A stretch of DNA of 64,000 bases from JANMDU01 sp043777675 (GCA_043777675.1 JAYWHR010000006.1:7258-71257), one strand, 5' to 3'; shown: positions 1 to 8,380, numbered from the stretch's first letter. Notes: generated from the letters alone by a model not told the origin. Numbers and translations: made by a program.

Positions 1-326
1 GCTGGAACAACAAGGCTTACCCCAACATCGGCATGCCCAATCCTTTATGGGAACTGCAAGGCGAGCGCGAACCGCAATACATCACCGCCAAAGTGCATGG
101 TGTTGACACGCAAGTGCTCTCCGGCTGGAAACAAGTCAAGCCCGGTCAGCTTACGCCGCTGCAATACGACCAAGCTGTGAATGATTTGGTGAGCTATTTG
201 CAATGGATGGGTGAGCCCGCACAAAACCAGCGCGTGCGCATTGGTGTGTGGGTGCTGATTTTTCTGAGTTTCTTCACCATCATCGCTTGGCGCTTGAACG
301 CCACGTTCTGGAAAGACATCAAGTAA
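1..326 (+). CDS. petC: cytochrome c1, C-terminal part (cut by window start)
   Basis: The reading frame is already open at base 3 and ends at 326, so only the last ~107 residues of the protein are visible. They match the end of cytochrome c1 of the bc1 complex: the NPLWELQG stretch of the soluble domain, then a C-terminal transmembrane helix (VWVLIFLSFFTIIAW) and a short basic cytoplasmic tail ending FWKDIK. Cytochrome c1 carries electrons from the Rieske protein to soluble cytochrome c at the periplasmic face of the inner membrane. The haem-binding CxxCH lies upstream of the window. sspA following petC is the usual Burkholderiales order. Confidence 0.93.
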   Translation, partial: WNNKAYPNIGMPNPLWELQGEREPQYITAKVHGVDTQVLSGWKQVKPGQLTPLQYDQAVNDLVSYLQWMGEPAQNQRVRIGVWVLIFLSFFTIIAWRLNATFWKDIK

Positions 327-366
327 TTTTCTTGGATGCTGTTGCTGGCGCAGCGGCATCTCTACC

Positions 367-410
367 GGAGCAAAGACGCAGCCACTGCGCCTTCGCTCCT
401 TTCGATTTTT
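367..410 (+). terminator. Rho-independent terminator after petC
   Basis: A 15-nt inverted repeat (GGAGCAAAGACGCAG / CTGCGCCTTCGCTCC, two mismatches, 3-nt loop) is followed by TTTCGATTTTT. It sits 40 nt after the petC stop and would end the cytochrome bc1 operon just before sspA, whose ribosome binding site (AGGAG at 411-415) follows at once. Confidence 0.75.
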
Positions 411-424
411 AGGAGCTCACCGCC

Positions 425-1036
425 ATGATGGTGCTTTACTCGGGTACAACCTGCCCTTTCTCCCACCGCAGCCGTTTCGTTTTGTTCGAAAAAGGTATGG
501 ATTTTGAAATTCGTGATGTGGACTTGTACAACAAGCCCGAAGACATCAATGTGATGAATCCTTATGGTCAAGTGCCCATCCTCGTCGAGAGAGATTTGAT
601 TCTGTACGAATCCAACATCATTAACGAATACATTGATGAGCGCTTCCCGCATCCGCAGCTGATGCCTGGTGATCCAGTTGACCGTGCCCGTGTGCGCTTG
701 TTCTTGCTCAATTTCGAGAAAGAGCTCTTTACTAACGTTTCCATTTTGGAAAATCGTGCTCTTAAAGGCAATGACAAAGTATTGGAAAAAGCGCGCCACC
801 ATATTCGCGACAAGCTCACACAAATGGCTCCTGTGTTCTTGAAAAATAAGTTCATCATGGGTGATAACTTTTCTATGCTGGATGTGGCTTTAGCACCGCT
901 GCTGTGGCGTTTGGATTTTTACGGCATTGAGCTGTCGAAAAACGCTGCGCCTTTGCTCAAGTACGCAGAACGCATCTTCTCTCGTCCAGCCTACATTGAG
1001 GCACTCACACCCTCTGAAAAAGTCATGCGCAAATAA
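425..1036 (+). CDS. sspA: stringent starvation protein A (GST-fold)
   Basis: A 203-residue protein of the SspA family, an RNA-polymerase-associated transcription factor with a glutathione-S-transferase fold. The N-terminal thioredoxin-like half holds TTCPFSHRS (residues 8-16) and the GQVPILVE cis-proline turn; an all-helical C-terminal half follows. Length and motifs agree with the E. coli family (~212 aa). The ATG at 425 is preceded by AGGAG; a second ATG directly after it could also serve. SspA acts in stationary phase and acid tolerance in the species studied. The partner gene sspB follows. Confidence 0.93.
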   Translation: MMVLYSGTTCPFSHRSRFVLFEKGMDFEIRDVDLYNKPEDINVMNPYGQVPILVERDLILYESNIINEYIDERFPHPQLMPGDPVDRARVRLFLLNFEKELFTNVSILENRALKGNDKVLEKARHHIRDKLTQMAPVFLKNKFIMGDNFSMLDVALAPLLWRLDFYGIELSKNAAPLLKYAERIFSRPAYIEALTPSEKVMRK

Positions 1037-1072
1037 AAAGCAAGGTAAGTGTTGTGACACTTGTCCCTTTAG

Positions 1073-1099
1073 ACGGCCTGCCTCTCAACAGGCCGTTTT
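1073..1099 (+). terminator. terminator-like hairpin between sspA and sspB
   Basis: Stem ACGGCCTG / CAGGCCGT with an 8-nt loop and a TTTT tail, ending only 20 nt before the sspB ATG. It would stop or attenuate sspA transcription, so sspB may depend on partial read-through or on its own promoter. Confidence 0.65.
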
Positions 1100-1118
1100 G
1101 CTTTGTTACCATAGCATC

Positions 1119-1724
1119 ATGATCGATTCCAGCCAATCCACGTCCACCCGTCCTTATTTGCTGCGCGCGCTCTACGAATGGTGTGCCGACAACAACCTCA
1201 CGCCCTATGTAGCGGCCTATGTTGATGATTCGGTGAAGGTGCCGCGCGAGCATGTGAAAAACAACGAAATCGTGCTCAATATCAGCATGGATGCCACGAG
1301 CAACTTGCAGATTGGCAACGATTTTCTGCAATTCAAAGCGCGATTTGGCGGCGTGGCACGCGAGATCGTCGTGCCGATTGGCCACATCATCGCCATCTAC
1401 GCCCGAGAAAACGGTCAAGGCATGGCCTTTCCCGTGCCACAAGCCGTGCCGCCGCGCGGCGAAGTCAACGACAGCCCAGCGACTGAGCGGCGCTCGGTTG
1501 GATTGAGGCCGGTGGAGGCAGCGCCAGCGGCTACGCCAGAAGCCGCCAACCCCTTGCCTCAAGCGTCAATCGATCCGCCAAAAATCGTCAAGCTCAAAGC
1601 TGCGCCCTCTTCTGTGAAAAAAACCATCGAAGAAGACCCCACCGAACCCACGCCGCCGCCAAGTACAACGAATAATGGCTCAAGAAAATCGCCCGGCCGT
1701 CCATCTCTCACGCGAGTCAAGTAG
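1119..1724 (+). CDS. sspB: ClpXP protease specificity-enhancing factor SspB
   Basis: A 201-residue SspB-type protein. SspB binds ssrA-tagged peptides released from stalled ribosomes and delivers them to ClpXP. The N-terminal ~115 residues are the folded peptide-binding domain (RPYLLRALYEWCADN at the start, VPIGHIIAIYARENGQGM at the end). The rest is a proline/alanine-rich disordered tail that normally ends in a short ClpX-binding motif; here it ends in a basic SPGRPSLTRVK. The start at 1119 is chosen because MIDSSQST...RPYLLRALYEW is the usual family N-terminus; no strong Shine-Dalgarno is visible. Confidence 0.92.
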   Translation: MIDSSQSTSTRPYLLRALYEWCADNNLTPYVAAYVDDSVKVPREHVKNNEIVLNISMDATSNLQIGNDFLQFKARFGGVAREIVVPIGHIIAIYARENGQGMAFPVPQAVPPRGEVNDSPATERRSVGLRPVEAAPAATPEAANPLPQASIDPPKIVKLKAAPSSVKKTIEEDPTEPTPPPSTTNNGSRKSPGRPSLTRVK

Positions 1725-1737
1725 AATAGCTGCTTTC

Positions 1738-1812
1738 GCCGCTTTAGCTCAGTGGTAGAGCAACCGCCTTGTAAGCGGTAGGTCGTCAGTTCAATCCCGA
1801 CAAGCGGCACCA
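1738..1812 (+). tRNA. tRNA-Thr (anticodon TGT)
   Basis: A 75-nt cloverleaf with acceptor stem GCCGCTT / AAGCGGC, encoded CCA end, D arm with GCTC / GAGC, and an anticodon arm ACCGC-CTTGTAA-GCGGT giving anticodon TGT. The T arm reads GTCAG-TTCAATC-CCGAC and so contains one A-C mismatch. It lies between sspB and the DUF721 gene. Confidence 0.96.
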
Positions 1813-1842
1813 TTTAACCCAAAGAATCTGAGATTCAGATTT

Positions 1843-2202
1843 TCAATGGCGCATCGAAATTTTGATGCGTATTTCTTGTACATCTTGGCCATGCGTGCGC
1901 AGATGTGCAGCCAAGGCGGGTGAGAGTTGACGCAGTTTGGCCGCCACTGCGCTGTTAGCGGCAAGCAAACACCACTGCCCGTCGTTAAAAGGCCCTGCCA
2001 GCACGCCTGAGCGCATGCCAGCAGGGATCAAGGGAGCGACTGTTTTCAAGCATTGCGCAGACAGATCCGCCAATTGCGCCAAGGCGGCCAAACTAGGTGC
2101 GCGCTGTACAGCTTGAACCACGGATACCGCCCGCTGTACGCGTACTGTGCGTAAGGGCAGATAAGAAGGCAAGCTGATAGGTGGTTTAAAGGCGGATTTC
2201 AC
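1843..2202 (-). CDS. DUF721 (DciA-like) protein
   Basis: A 119-residue basic protein of the DUF721 family, transcribed divergently from the M23 peptidase. The family includes DciA, which helps load the replicative helicase DnaB in bacteria lacking DnaC; whether this short Burkholderiales version has that role is not established. The alanine-rich helix in the middle and the segment GPFNDGQWCLLAANSAVAAKLRQLSP fit the KH-like DUF721 fold. Its place next to M23-secA is the usual one in the order. Confidence 0.78.
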   Translation of the reverse strand: MKSAFKPPISLPSYLPLRTVRVQRAVSVVQAVQRAPSLAALAQLADLSAQCLKTVAPLIPAGMRSGVLAGPFNDGQWCLLAANSAVAAKLRQLSPALAAHLRTHGQDVQEIRIKISMRH

Positions 2203-2229
2203 GGACGCGATTCAATTGGAATTCACACA

Positions 2230-3186
2230 ATGCACTTGATTATCACGGATGCTTGGCTTGCGAAAACCAGGCCCTTGCATTTAAGCGGGACGAAGCTTAT
2301 TCTCGCTGGCTTGGGTGTCTCTTTGGCCTTGATGCTAGTTGCAGTGGGCTTGTATCATTTGGTGTTCTTAAAGGGTGCGCGCGAAGGCTGGCCTGTGATC
2401 GGCACCTTGGTGAAAATGGTGGTGAAAGACGAATTCGAGCAGCGAGATCGCTTTTTACGCGAAAACATTGATGTGATGGCAAGAAAAGTGGGGGAGATGC
2501 AAGCCAAAGTGGTGCAATTGGAAGCGCTCACAGAACGCGTGTCCCAGCTTGCAGGCGTGCCGATTCCTGCTAACGCCAAGGCGCCTTTGGGTCAAGGTGG
2601 TGTGCTCATTGGTAATCGGCCTTTGACTTTGGAAGAACTCAATCAAATTCTGGCCGATTTGGAAGCCGTTAGTGGCACCAAGGCGGATTTACTCACAGTG
2701 ATGGAGTCACGTCTGTTTGACCAAAAAATTGCCAAGATCATGCTGCCCACGGCGCAACCTGTTCCTGGATCGCATCTAGGATCGCCTTTTGGCTTTCGGA
2801 TAGATCCGATCACGGGGCGATCCGCTTTGCACACTGGATTGGATTTCCAAGCTGATACCGGCACACCTATTTTGGCGGCAGCGGGCGGTGTCGTTGTTGT
2901 GCAGGAATACCATGCCGGCTATGGCAGCATGGTAGAAATTGACCACGGCAAGGGCCTGATCACACGTTACGCCCATGCGTCTTCAGTCTTTGTGAAAAAA
3001 GGTGATTTGGTCAAGCGCGGGCAGAAAATAGCCGCCGTGGGCTCAACCGGGCGCTCGACCGGGCCGCATTTGCATTTTGAGGTATTGGCTGATGGCACAC
3101 CGCAAGATCCACAAAAATTCCTGCTTGCTGGCGGATCAGTGTTGCCGCCTAGCGAAGTGCAAGCCAAAACGCAAGCTAAGCGCTGA
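2230..3186 (+). CDS. M23 family murein endopeptidase (LytM domain)
   Basis: A 318-residue inner-membrane-anchored peptidoglycan hydrolase. One transmembrane helix (~residues 23-48) is followed by a coiled-coil-like stretch (~60-110) and a C-terminal M23/LytM domain (~185-300). The zinc-site residues are visible: H201 and D205 in HTGLDF, and the HLH motif ending at H282 (GPHLHFEV). The family cleaves peptide cross-links of peptidoglycan or activates amidases. It directly precedes secA, as in other Burkholderiales; no signal-peptidase site is evident, so it is probably membrane-tethered and periplasmic. Confidence 0.9.
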   Translation: MHLIITDAWLAKTRPLHLSGTKLILAGLGVSLALMLVAVGLYHLVFLKGAREGWPVIGTLVKMVVKDEFEQRDRFLRENIDVMARKVGEMQAKVVQLEALTERVSQLAGVPIPANAKAPLGQGGVLIGNRPLTLEELNQILADLEAVSGTKADLLTVMESRLFDQKIAKIMLPTAQPVPGSHLGSPFGFRIDPITGRSALHTGLDFQADTGTPILAAAGGVVVVQEYHAGYGSMVEIDHGKGLITRYAHASSVFVKKGDLVKRGQKIAAVGSTGRSTGPHLHFEVLADGTPQDPQKFLLAGGSVLPPSEVQAKTQAKR

Positions 3187-3315
3187 TCCAGCGATAAAAT
3201 GCAAAGTTAGCTTGGGAACCGCGAGAGCGCCCCAAGATTCAGACAATATCTAGAAAGAACAGCCTGTCGCTTTGATCTGCTGCCTGGCGGCGAGCAAAGC
3301 GATTGGCAATATCGC

Positions 3316-6081
3316 ATGGCTATCAATATCCTCACACAGATTTTCGGCTCTCGTAACGATCGCCTACTAAAAACCTACCGCAAAAATGTAGAGCGCATTA
3401 ACGCGCTGGAGCGCAATTTAGAAGCGTTAAGCGATGAGCAGCTTCAAGCCAAAACCCCGGAGCTCAAAGAGCGCGTTGCGAAAGGTGAGTCGTTGGATGC
3501 AATTTTGCCCGAGGCTTTTGCTGTGGTTCGCGAGGCTTCCAAGCGCGTGATGAAGATGCGGCATTTTGATGTGCAGCTTGTCGGCGGCATGGCACTGCAC
3601 CAAGGAAAAATTGCCGAGATGCGCACCGGCGAAGGCAAAACACTCACCGCTACGCTTCCCGTGTATTTGAATGCGTTGTCTGGCAACGGCGTACACGTTG
3701 TGACTGTCAACGATTACCTTGCCAACCGCGATGCAAAATGGATGGGGCAACTCTACAACTTTCTCGGTATGACAGTTGGCATCAACTTGCCCAACATGCC
3801 GCGTGAAGAAAAGCAAGCTGCATACAGGGCCGACATCACGTACGGCACCAACAACGAATATGGGTTTGACTATCTGCGCGACAACATGGTCTATGAAGTG
3901 GCTGATCGCGTGCAACGCAGCCTCTCTTTTGCCATCGTTGATGAAGTCGATTCGATCCTGATTGACGAAGCACGTACACCGCTCATCATCTCTGGCCAAG
4001 CCGATGACCAAACCGATGTGTATCTTGCACTCAACAAAGTCGTGCCCATGCTGACCAAGCAAGAGGGCGAAGCCGATCCGCGCACGGGCGAAGGCGTGAT
4101 CAAAGCGGGTGATTTCACGGTTGACGAAAAAGGCCATCAGGCACACTTGACCGAACAAGGTCACGAGAACGCAGAGCGTATCTTGTCTGAATTGGGCTTA
4201 ATCCCCGAGGGCGCTTCTCTCTACGATCCGGCCAACATCGCTTTAATGCATCACCTGAATGCTGCTCTGCGTGCCCATCACCTGTATCACCGCGATGAAA
4301 AATATGTGGTTCAAGACGGCGAAGTGACCATCGTGGATGAGTTCACGGGCCGCTTGATGACGGGGCGCCGCTGGAGCGATGGTTTGCATCAAGCGGTGGA
4401 AGCCAAAGAAGGTGTGCAGATTCAGGCCGAGAACCAAACACTCGCCTCGATCACCTTCCAAAACTATTTCCGCCTCTATGGCAAGCTCGCTGGCATGACG
4501 GGCACGGCCGATACCGAAGCCTTTGAATTCCAAGATATTTACAGCTTAGAAACTGTGCTTATCCCGCCCAATAAGCCCAGCAAGCGCGATGATCAGTTGG
4601 ATCGCGTCTACAAAACGGGTAAGGAGCGCTACGAAGCGGCTATTGCCGATATGCGTGAATGCTACGAGAGAGGCCAGCCTGTGCTTGTGGGTACGACGTC
4701 GATCGAAAACTCCGAACTCATCGCGGCCATGCTTGAAAAAGCCAAACTGCCGCATCAGGTGCTCAACGCCAAGCAGCATGCACGCGAGGCAGATATCGTG
4801 GCACAAGCGGGTCAAGCGAAGATGATCACGATTGCCACCAACATGGCAGGCCGTGGCACCGACATCGTGCTCGGCGGCAATGTAGAAAAAGCCGTTGCTG
4901 AAGTTGAAGCCAACGAAGCGCTTGATGATGCCGCCAAACAAAACCAAATTGCAGCCTTGCGTACGCAATGGACAAAAGATCACGAGCTCGTAACATCGCT
5001 CGGTGGCCTGCGCATCATCGCCACCGAGCGCCACGAAAGCCGCCGGATTGATAACCAATTGCGTGGCCGCTCGGGCCGTCAAGGCGATCCTGGCTCATCG
5101 CGCTTTTATTTGAGCTTGGATGATCCGCTCATGCGCATCTTCGCAGGTGATCGCGTGGCCTCCATCATGGATCGCCTAAAAATGCCGGAGGGCGAGGCAA
5201 TTGAAGCGGGTATCGTGACGCGCAGCATCGAAAGCGCTCAGCGCAAAGTCGAGGCGCGCAACTTTGATATGCGCAAGCAATTGCTTGAATACGATGACGT
5301 GAGCAATGATCAACGCAAAGTAATCTATCAGCAGCGCAACGATATTTTGGATGCGCAAGACTTAAGCGCTCAGATTAAGGGGCTGCGCGAAGGTTGCTTC
5401 ACAGATATCGTGCGCCAACATGTGCCTGCGCAATCGGTGGAAGAGCAATGGGATTTATCGGCTCTTCAAAACGTATTGGCTAACGATTGGCAATTGGATC
5501 TCGATCTCAAGAGCATGGTGGAAAAATCTGACACTATCACTGATGAAGACATTCTAGAAAAAGTTGTCGCGCAAGCGAATACGGCTTTTGATGCCAAGGT
5601 GGAACTCGTCGGACAAGAGAATTTCACGCAGTTTGAGCGCATGGTGCTGCTGCAAAATATTGACAGCCATTGGCGTGAGCATCTCTCCTCGCTCGATTAT
5701 TTGCGCCAAGGCATTCACCTGCGAGGCTTTGCGCAGAAGCAGCCCAAGCAAGAATACAAGCGCGAAGCGTTTGAGCTGTTTGGCCAGCTGCTCGATGTTG
5801 TGAAAAACGATGTCACGCGCATTCTTATGACGGTGAAAATCCAAAGCAATGAACAAATTGCCGAGGCCACGCAAGAGCTGGAAAGCCGCGCCGAGAACAT
5901 CAGTAATGTGACCTACACCGCGCCGACTGTGGATGGCGGCGTGGAATCGACACTGGATGAAGAAACGCGCAGCAAATCCGGCGCACCTCAGCCTTCGGCC
6001 ATGCCTCGCGTGGGTAGAAACGACCCCTGCCCTTGTGGCAGCGGCAAGAAATTCAAGCTGTGTCACGGTAAATTAGCATAA
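3316..6081 (+). CDS. secA: preprotein translocase ATPase SecA
   Basis: A 921-residue SecA, full length. It is the motor that drives unfolded preproteins through SecYEG. Visible parts: Walker A MRTGEGKTLTA near residue 100, the DEAD-type IVDEVDSILIDEART motif, the TNMAGRGTDI motif of NBD2, the GRSGRQGDPG arginine-finger region, and a C-terminal zinc-binding tail with CPCGSGKKFKLCHG that binds SecB and phospholipid. The 129-nt gap after the M23 gene presumably holds its promoter. A strong terminator follows the stop. Confidence 0.98.
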   Translation: MAINILTQIFGSRNDRLLKTYRKNVERINALERNLEALSDEQLQAKTPELKERVAKGESLDAILPEAFAVVREASKRVMKMRHFDVQLVGGMALHQGKIAEMRTGEGKTLTATLPVYLNALSGNGVHVVTVNDYLANRDAKWMGQLYNFLGMTVGINLPNMPREEKQAAYRADITYGTNNEYGFDYLRDNMVYEVADRVQRSLSFAIVDEVDSILIDEARTPLIISGQADDQTDVYLALNKVVPMLTKQEGEADPRTGEGVIKAGDFTVDEKGHQAHLTEQGHENAERILSELGLIPEGASLYDPANIALMHHLNAALRAHHLYHRDEKYVVQDGEVTIVDEFTGRLMTGRRWSDGLHQAVEAKEGVQIQAENQTLASITFQNYFRLYGKLAGMTGTADTEAFEFQDIYSLETVLIPPNKPSKRDDQLDRVYKTGKERYEAAIADMRECYERGQPVLVGTTSIENSELIAAMLEKAKLPHQVLNAKQHAREADIVAQAGQAKMITIATNMAGRGTDIVLGGNVEKAVAEVEANEALDDAAKQNQIAALRTQWTKDHELVTSLGGLRIIATERHESRRIDNQLRGRSGRQGDPGSSRFYLSLDDPLMRIFAGDRVASIMDRLKMPEGEAIEAGIVTRSIESAQRKVEARNFDMRKQLLEYDDVSNDQRKVIYQQRNDILDAQDLSAQIKGLREGCFTDIVRQHVPAQSVEEQWDLSALQNVLANDWQLDLDLKSMVEKSDTITDEDILEKVVAQANTAFDAKVELVGQENFTQFERMVLLQNIDSHWREHLSSLDYLRQGIHLRGFAQKQPKQEYKREAFELFGQLLDVVKNDVTRILMTVKIQSNEQIAEATQELESRAENISNVTYTAPTVDGGVESTLDEETRSKSGAPQPSAMPRVGRNDPCPCGSGKKFKLCHGKLA

Positions 6082-6095
6082 GTTATTCACTATCA

Positions 6096-6143
6096 AAAAA
6101 AGAGCACTTCGCGCATTAAATACGCCGGCGAAGTGCTCTTTTT
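6096..6143 (+). terminator. secA terminator, partly resembling the interspersed repeat
   Basis: Stem AGAGCACTTCGC (6101-6112) / GCGAAGTGCTCT (6128-6139), flanked by A-run and T-run, so it could act in both directions. Its loop and inner arm read GCGCATTAAATACGCCGGC, close to the core GCGCATATTCTATGCCGGC of the palindromic repeat described elsewhere in this window, which suggests the terminator was built from a repeat copy. Confidence 0.88.
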
Positions 6144-6182
6144 GCTTCAAAAAACATTGTTTTATTGATCTAGGAGGCCTTC

Positions 6183-7412
6183 ATGGCTGTGAACTTCATC
6201 CCCACAGATCCTGCTCTGCTGCACCCCGTCGCGGGCTTGCGCATTGGCGTGGCCGAAGCTGGCGTACGCAAGGCCAACCGCAAAGATTTGACCGTGATGC
6301 TGCTCGATGATGGCGCAAGCGTGGCGGGCGTGTTCACGCAAAATCGTTTTTGCGCTGCGCCCGTGCAAATCTGCCGAGATCATTTGGCAAAAAATCTAGG
6401 CATTCGCGCCATCCTCATCAACACTGGCAATGCGAATGCTGGCACGGGTGATGATGGCTTAGCCCGCGCCCGCTCCACCTGCATCGCACTTGCGCGGCAT
6501 CTGGATATCGCGCCTGAGCAAATTCTGCCGCTGTCCACCGGCGTGATCATGGAGCCGCTGCCCAATGACCGCATCGAAGCCGCGCTGCCCGCTGCGTTGA
6601 AAGACGCGCAGCCTGCAAACTGGGGCAAGGCCGCCGAAGGCATCATGACGACCGACACGCTGCCCAAAGCCTTCAGCGAGCAAGTGGTGATCGCCGGCAA
6701 AATCGTCACAGTCACTGGCATCAGCAAAGGCGCAGGCATGATCCGCCCCAACATGGCCACCATGCTCGGTTTTCTGGCCACTGATGCCGTGATTCCGCAA
6801 GCGATGATGCAACAGCTCGCCAAGGACTTGGCCGATCAATCCTTCAATCGCGTCACGATTGACGGCGACACCTCGACGAATGACAGCTTCATCGTGATCG
6901 CTACTAATAAAATAGCACTCCACGCAGATCTAACGCCGGCTAGTAGCGAATTTGACACTTTAAAAGCCGCCATGCTGCGCGTTTCGCAAAAACTCGCGCA
7001 AGCCATCGTGCGCGACGGCGAAGGCGCTACTAAATTCATCACTGTCAAAATCACAGGTGGAAGAATGCAAGAGGAATGCACCCAGGTCGCGTACGCGATC
7101 GCGCATTCGCCATTAGTCAAAACCGCCTTCTTCGCCAGCGATCCTAACCTCGGCCGCATTTTGGCCGCGGTCGGCTACGCGGGCATTGCCGATCTCGATC
7201 AAACCAAAATCAGTCTTAACTTAGATGACGTCGCCATCGTGCGCAACGGTGGCCGCTTGGCGACCTACCAAGAAGAAGACGGCGCACGCATCATGAAGCA
7301 AAGCGAGATCACCGTCCATGTCGATCTAGGCCGTGGCACAGCAGAAGATACCGTGTGGACCTGCGATTTCTCGTATGACTATGTAAAAATCAATGCGGAT
7401 TACCGCAGTTAA
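6183..7412 (+). CDS. argJ: bifunctional glutamate N-acetyltransferase / amino-acid N-acetyltransferase
   Basis: A 409-residue ArgJ of arginine biosynthesis, which recycles the acetyl group from N-acetylornithine to glutamate and may also use acetyl-CoA. The self-cleavage site is present: GMIRPNMATMLGFLATD, with A192/T193 giving the catalytic N-terminal threonine of the beta chain. The GDGDTSTND- and REGEGATK-type motifs (here DGDTSTND and RDGEGATKF) also occur. AGGAGG lies 6 nt upstream of the ATG. A copy of the palindromic repeat lies in frame at residues ~240-255 (encoding NKIALHADLTPASS), between two conserved segments, and should form a surface loop. Confidence 0.96.
   Translation: MAVNFIPTDPALLHPVAGLRIGVAEAGVRKANRKDLTVMLLDDGASVAGVFTQNRFCAAPVQICRDHLAKNLGIRAILINTGNANAGTGDDGLARARSTCIALARHLDIAPEQILPLSTGVIMEPLPNDRIEAALPAALKDAQPANWGKAAEGIMTTDTLPKAFSEQVVIAGKIVTVTGISKGAGMIRPNMATMLGFLATDAVIPQAMMQQLAKDLADQSFNRVTIDGDTSTNDSFIVIATNKIALHADLTPASSEFDTLKAAMLRVSQKLAQAIVRDGEGATKFITVKITGGRMQEECTQVAYAIAHSPLVKTAFFASDPNLGRILAAVGYAGIADLDQTKISLNLDDVAIVRNGGRLATYQEEDGARIMKQSEITVHVDLGRGTAEDTVWTCDFSYDYVKINADYRS
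6900..6947 (-). repeat. palindromic repeat copy inside argJ
   Basis: Reverse-orientation copy of the ~43-bp repeat. It contains AATAGCACTCCACGCAGAT and GCCGGCTA, and is bounded by GCTACTA / TAGTAGC (6900-6906 and 6941-6947). In the argJ frame it encodes IALHADLTPASS, the same frame as the cca copy. Confidence 0.82.
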
Positions 7413-7421
7413 ATTCAAATT

Positions 7422-7579
7422 CAAAATTTCCGGTCGCGAAAAGCTCGAAAGTTACGCGAAAGACGCGAAAAAGAAAATACAAAAAATGAACTCGATTCAA
7501 CCCCCAAAATCTTCTCTCTTTTTGGTATTTCTTTCGCGTAACTTTCGCGTAACTTTCGCGTCTTTCGCGACCGGATTTT
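7422..7579. repeat. long imperfect hairpin of CGCGAAA units
   Basis: Arms at 7422-7476 and 7528-7579 are nearly complementary over ~50 nt (left starts CCGGTCGCGAAA, right ends TTTCGCGACCGG). Each arm is made of short CGCGAAAG(TTA) units, and AACTTTCGCGT is repeated in tandem on the right. The region lies between argJ and a TA locus and has no gene. It is related in layout to 11362-11465 and 60238-60355. Confidence 0.75.
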
Positions 7580-7613
7580 ATAATGTTTAGATTTGTTGCA
7601 TCAAAATAGCTGC

Positions 7614-7630
7614 GATGTATAATTTACATC
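7614..7630. promoter_or_regulatory. likely TA operator
   Basis: Inverted repeat GATGTA-TAATT-TACATC ends directly before the antitoxin ATG. Position and symmetry fit an autoregulatory site bound by the ribbon-helix-helix antitoxin; it leaves no room for a separate Shine-Dalgarno. Confidence 0.5.
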
Positions 7631-7891
7631 ATGACTCGCACCCAGATTCAACTCCCTGATCAGCTCTACCAACGCGCTAAGCAGTGGGCGCAAGTGAATG
7701 AATGCTCACTTGCAGAAGTGACTAGGCGTGGCTTGGAGTTGTATCTTGATCGTTATCCTGAGCCTGCTCGTGTACAAGGTACTTGGCAAATCCCAGTCAT
7801 CAACACTGGCGCAACTCGAATCGCCTTAGAAGACTTGCGCAGTACCCTTGCCGATATTGAATCGGGCGCGCAAACCCAATTGGCATCGTGA
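7631..7891 (+). CDS. ribbon-helix-helix antitoxin
   Basis: An 86-residue protein with an N-terminal ribbon-helix-helix (TRTQIQLPDQLYQRAKQWAQ, then CSLAEVTRRGLELYL), the usual DNA-binding part of VapB/CopG-type antitoxins. The C-terminal half should wrap around and neutralise the toxin. The PIN-domain gene follows 7 nt later. A palindrome ending at the start codon points to autoregulation. The exact subfamily cannot be told from sequence alone. Confidence 0.8.
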   Translation: MTRTQIQLPDQLYQRAKQWAQVNECSLAEVTRRGLELYLDRYPEPARVQGTWQIPVINTGATRIALEDLRSTLADIESGAQTQLAS

Positions 7892-7898
7892 TCGCATT

Positions 7899-8342
7899 GT
7901 GATTTCTGTCGATACCAACGTGCTGTTTGCAGCGCTCAATAGCGCCACTAGCCAGCATGCACAAGCCCACAGTTTTTTGCAAAGCCTCGTTCCTCGCAAA
8001 GATGTGGTGATTTCTGAGCTGGTGTTGCTAGAGTTGTATGTGCTAATGCGCAATGCCGTGGTCAACCAGCATCCATTGAGTGCGCCAGAAGCCAGCCGTG
8101 TTTGCAGCACCTTTCGCCTCAATCCTAACTGGCAAGTAGTGAGCCTGCCCCAAGACAGCCGCCGCTTCCACGATGCTTTGTGGCAATCCCTCGCCCAAGC
8201 TGAAATGCCCCGTAGAAGAGCTTTTGATATGCGCTTGGCGCTGTCACTGCTGGATGCTGGAGTCAAAGAATTCGCTACCGTCAATCTCAAAGACTTTGTG
8301 GAGACTGGCTTTGAGCGGGTGTTCAATCCATTGGCAGAATAA
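7899..8342 (+). CDS. PIN-domain ribonuclease toxin (VapC-like)
   Basis: A ~147-residue PIN-domain protein. The start is placed at the GTG at 7899 (giving M-ISVDTNVLFAAL), 7 nt after the antitoxin stop; an upstream TTG at 7848 in the same frame is possible but would overlap the antitoxin. The acidic metal-site residues of PIN nucleases are visible: D in SVDTNVL, E in SELVLLELY, and D residues near DMRLALSLLDAG and VNLKDF. PIN toxins cleave tRNA or rRNA. Most likely a type II TA pair with the gene before it. Confidence 0.82.
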   Translation: MISVDTNVLFAALNSATSQHAQAHSFLQSLVPRKDVVISELVLLELYVLMRNAVVNQHPLSAPEASRVCSTFRLNPNWQVVSLPQDSRRFHDALWQSLAQAEMPRRRAFDMRLALSLLDAGVKEFATVNLKDFVETGFERVFNPLAE

Positions 8343-8380
8343 TGGTTGGCTAGTCATTCCATATTTGAAATCTGTTGCCC

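Noticed and set aside
3427..4164. 245-codon antisense frame within secA
   Set aside because: It is the shadow of a conserved, unmistakable SecA coding region and has no independent domain or start signal.
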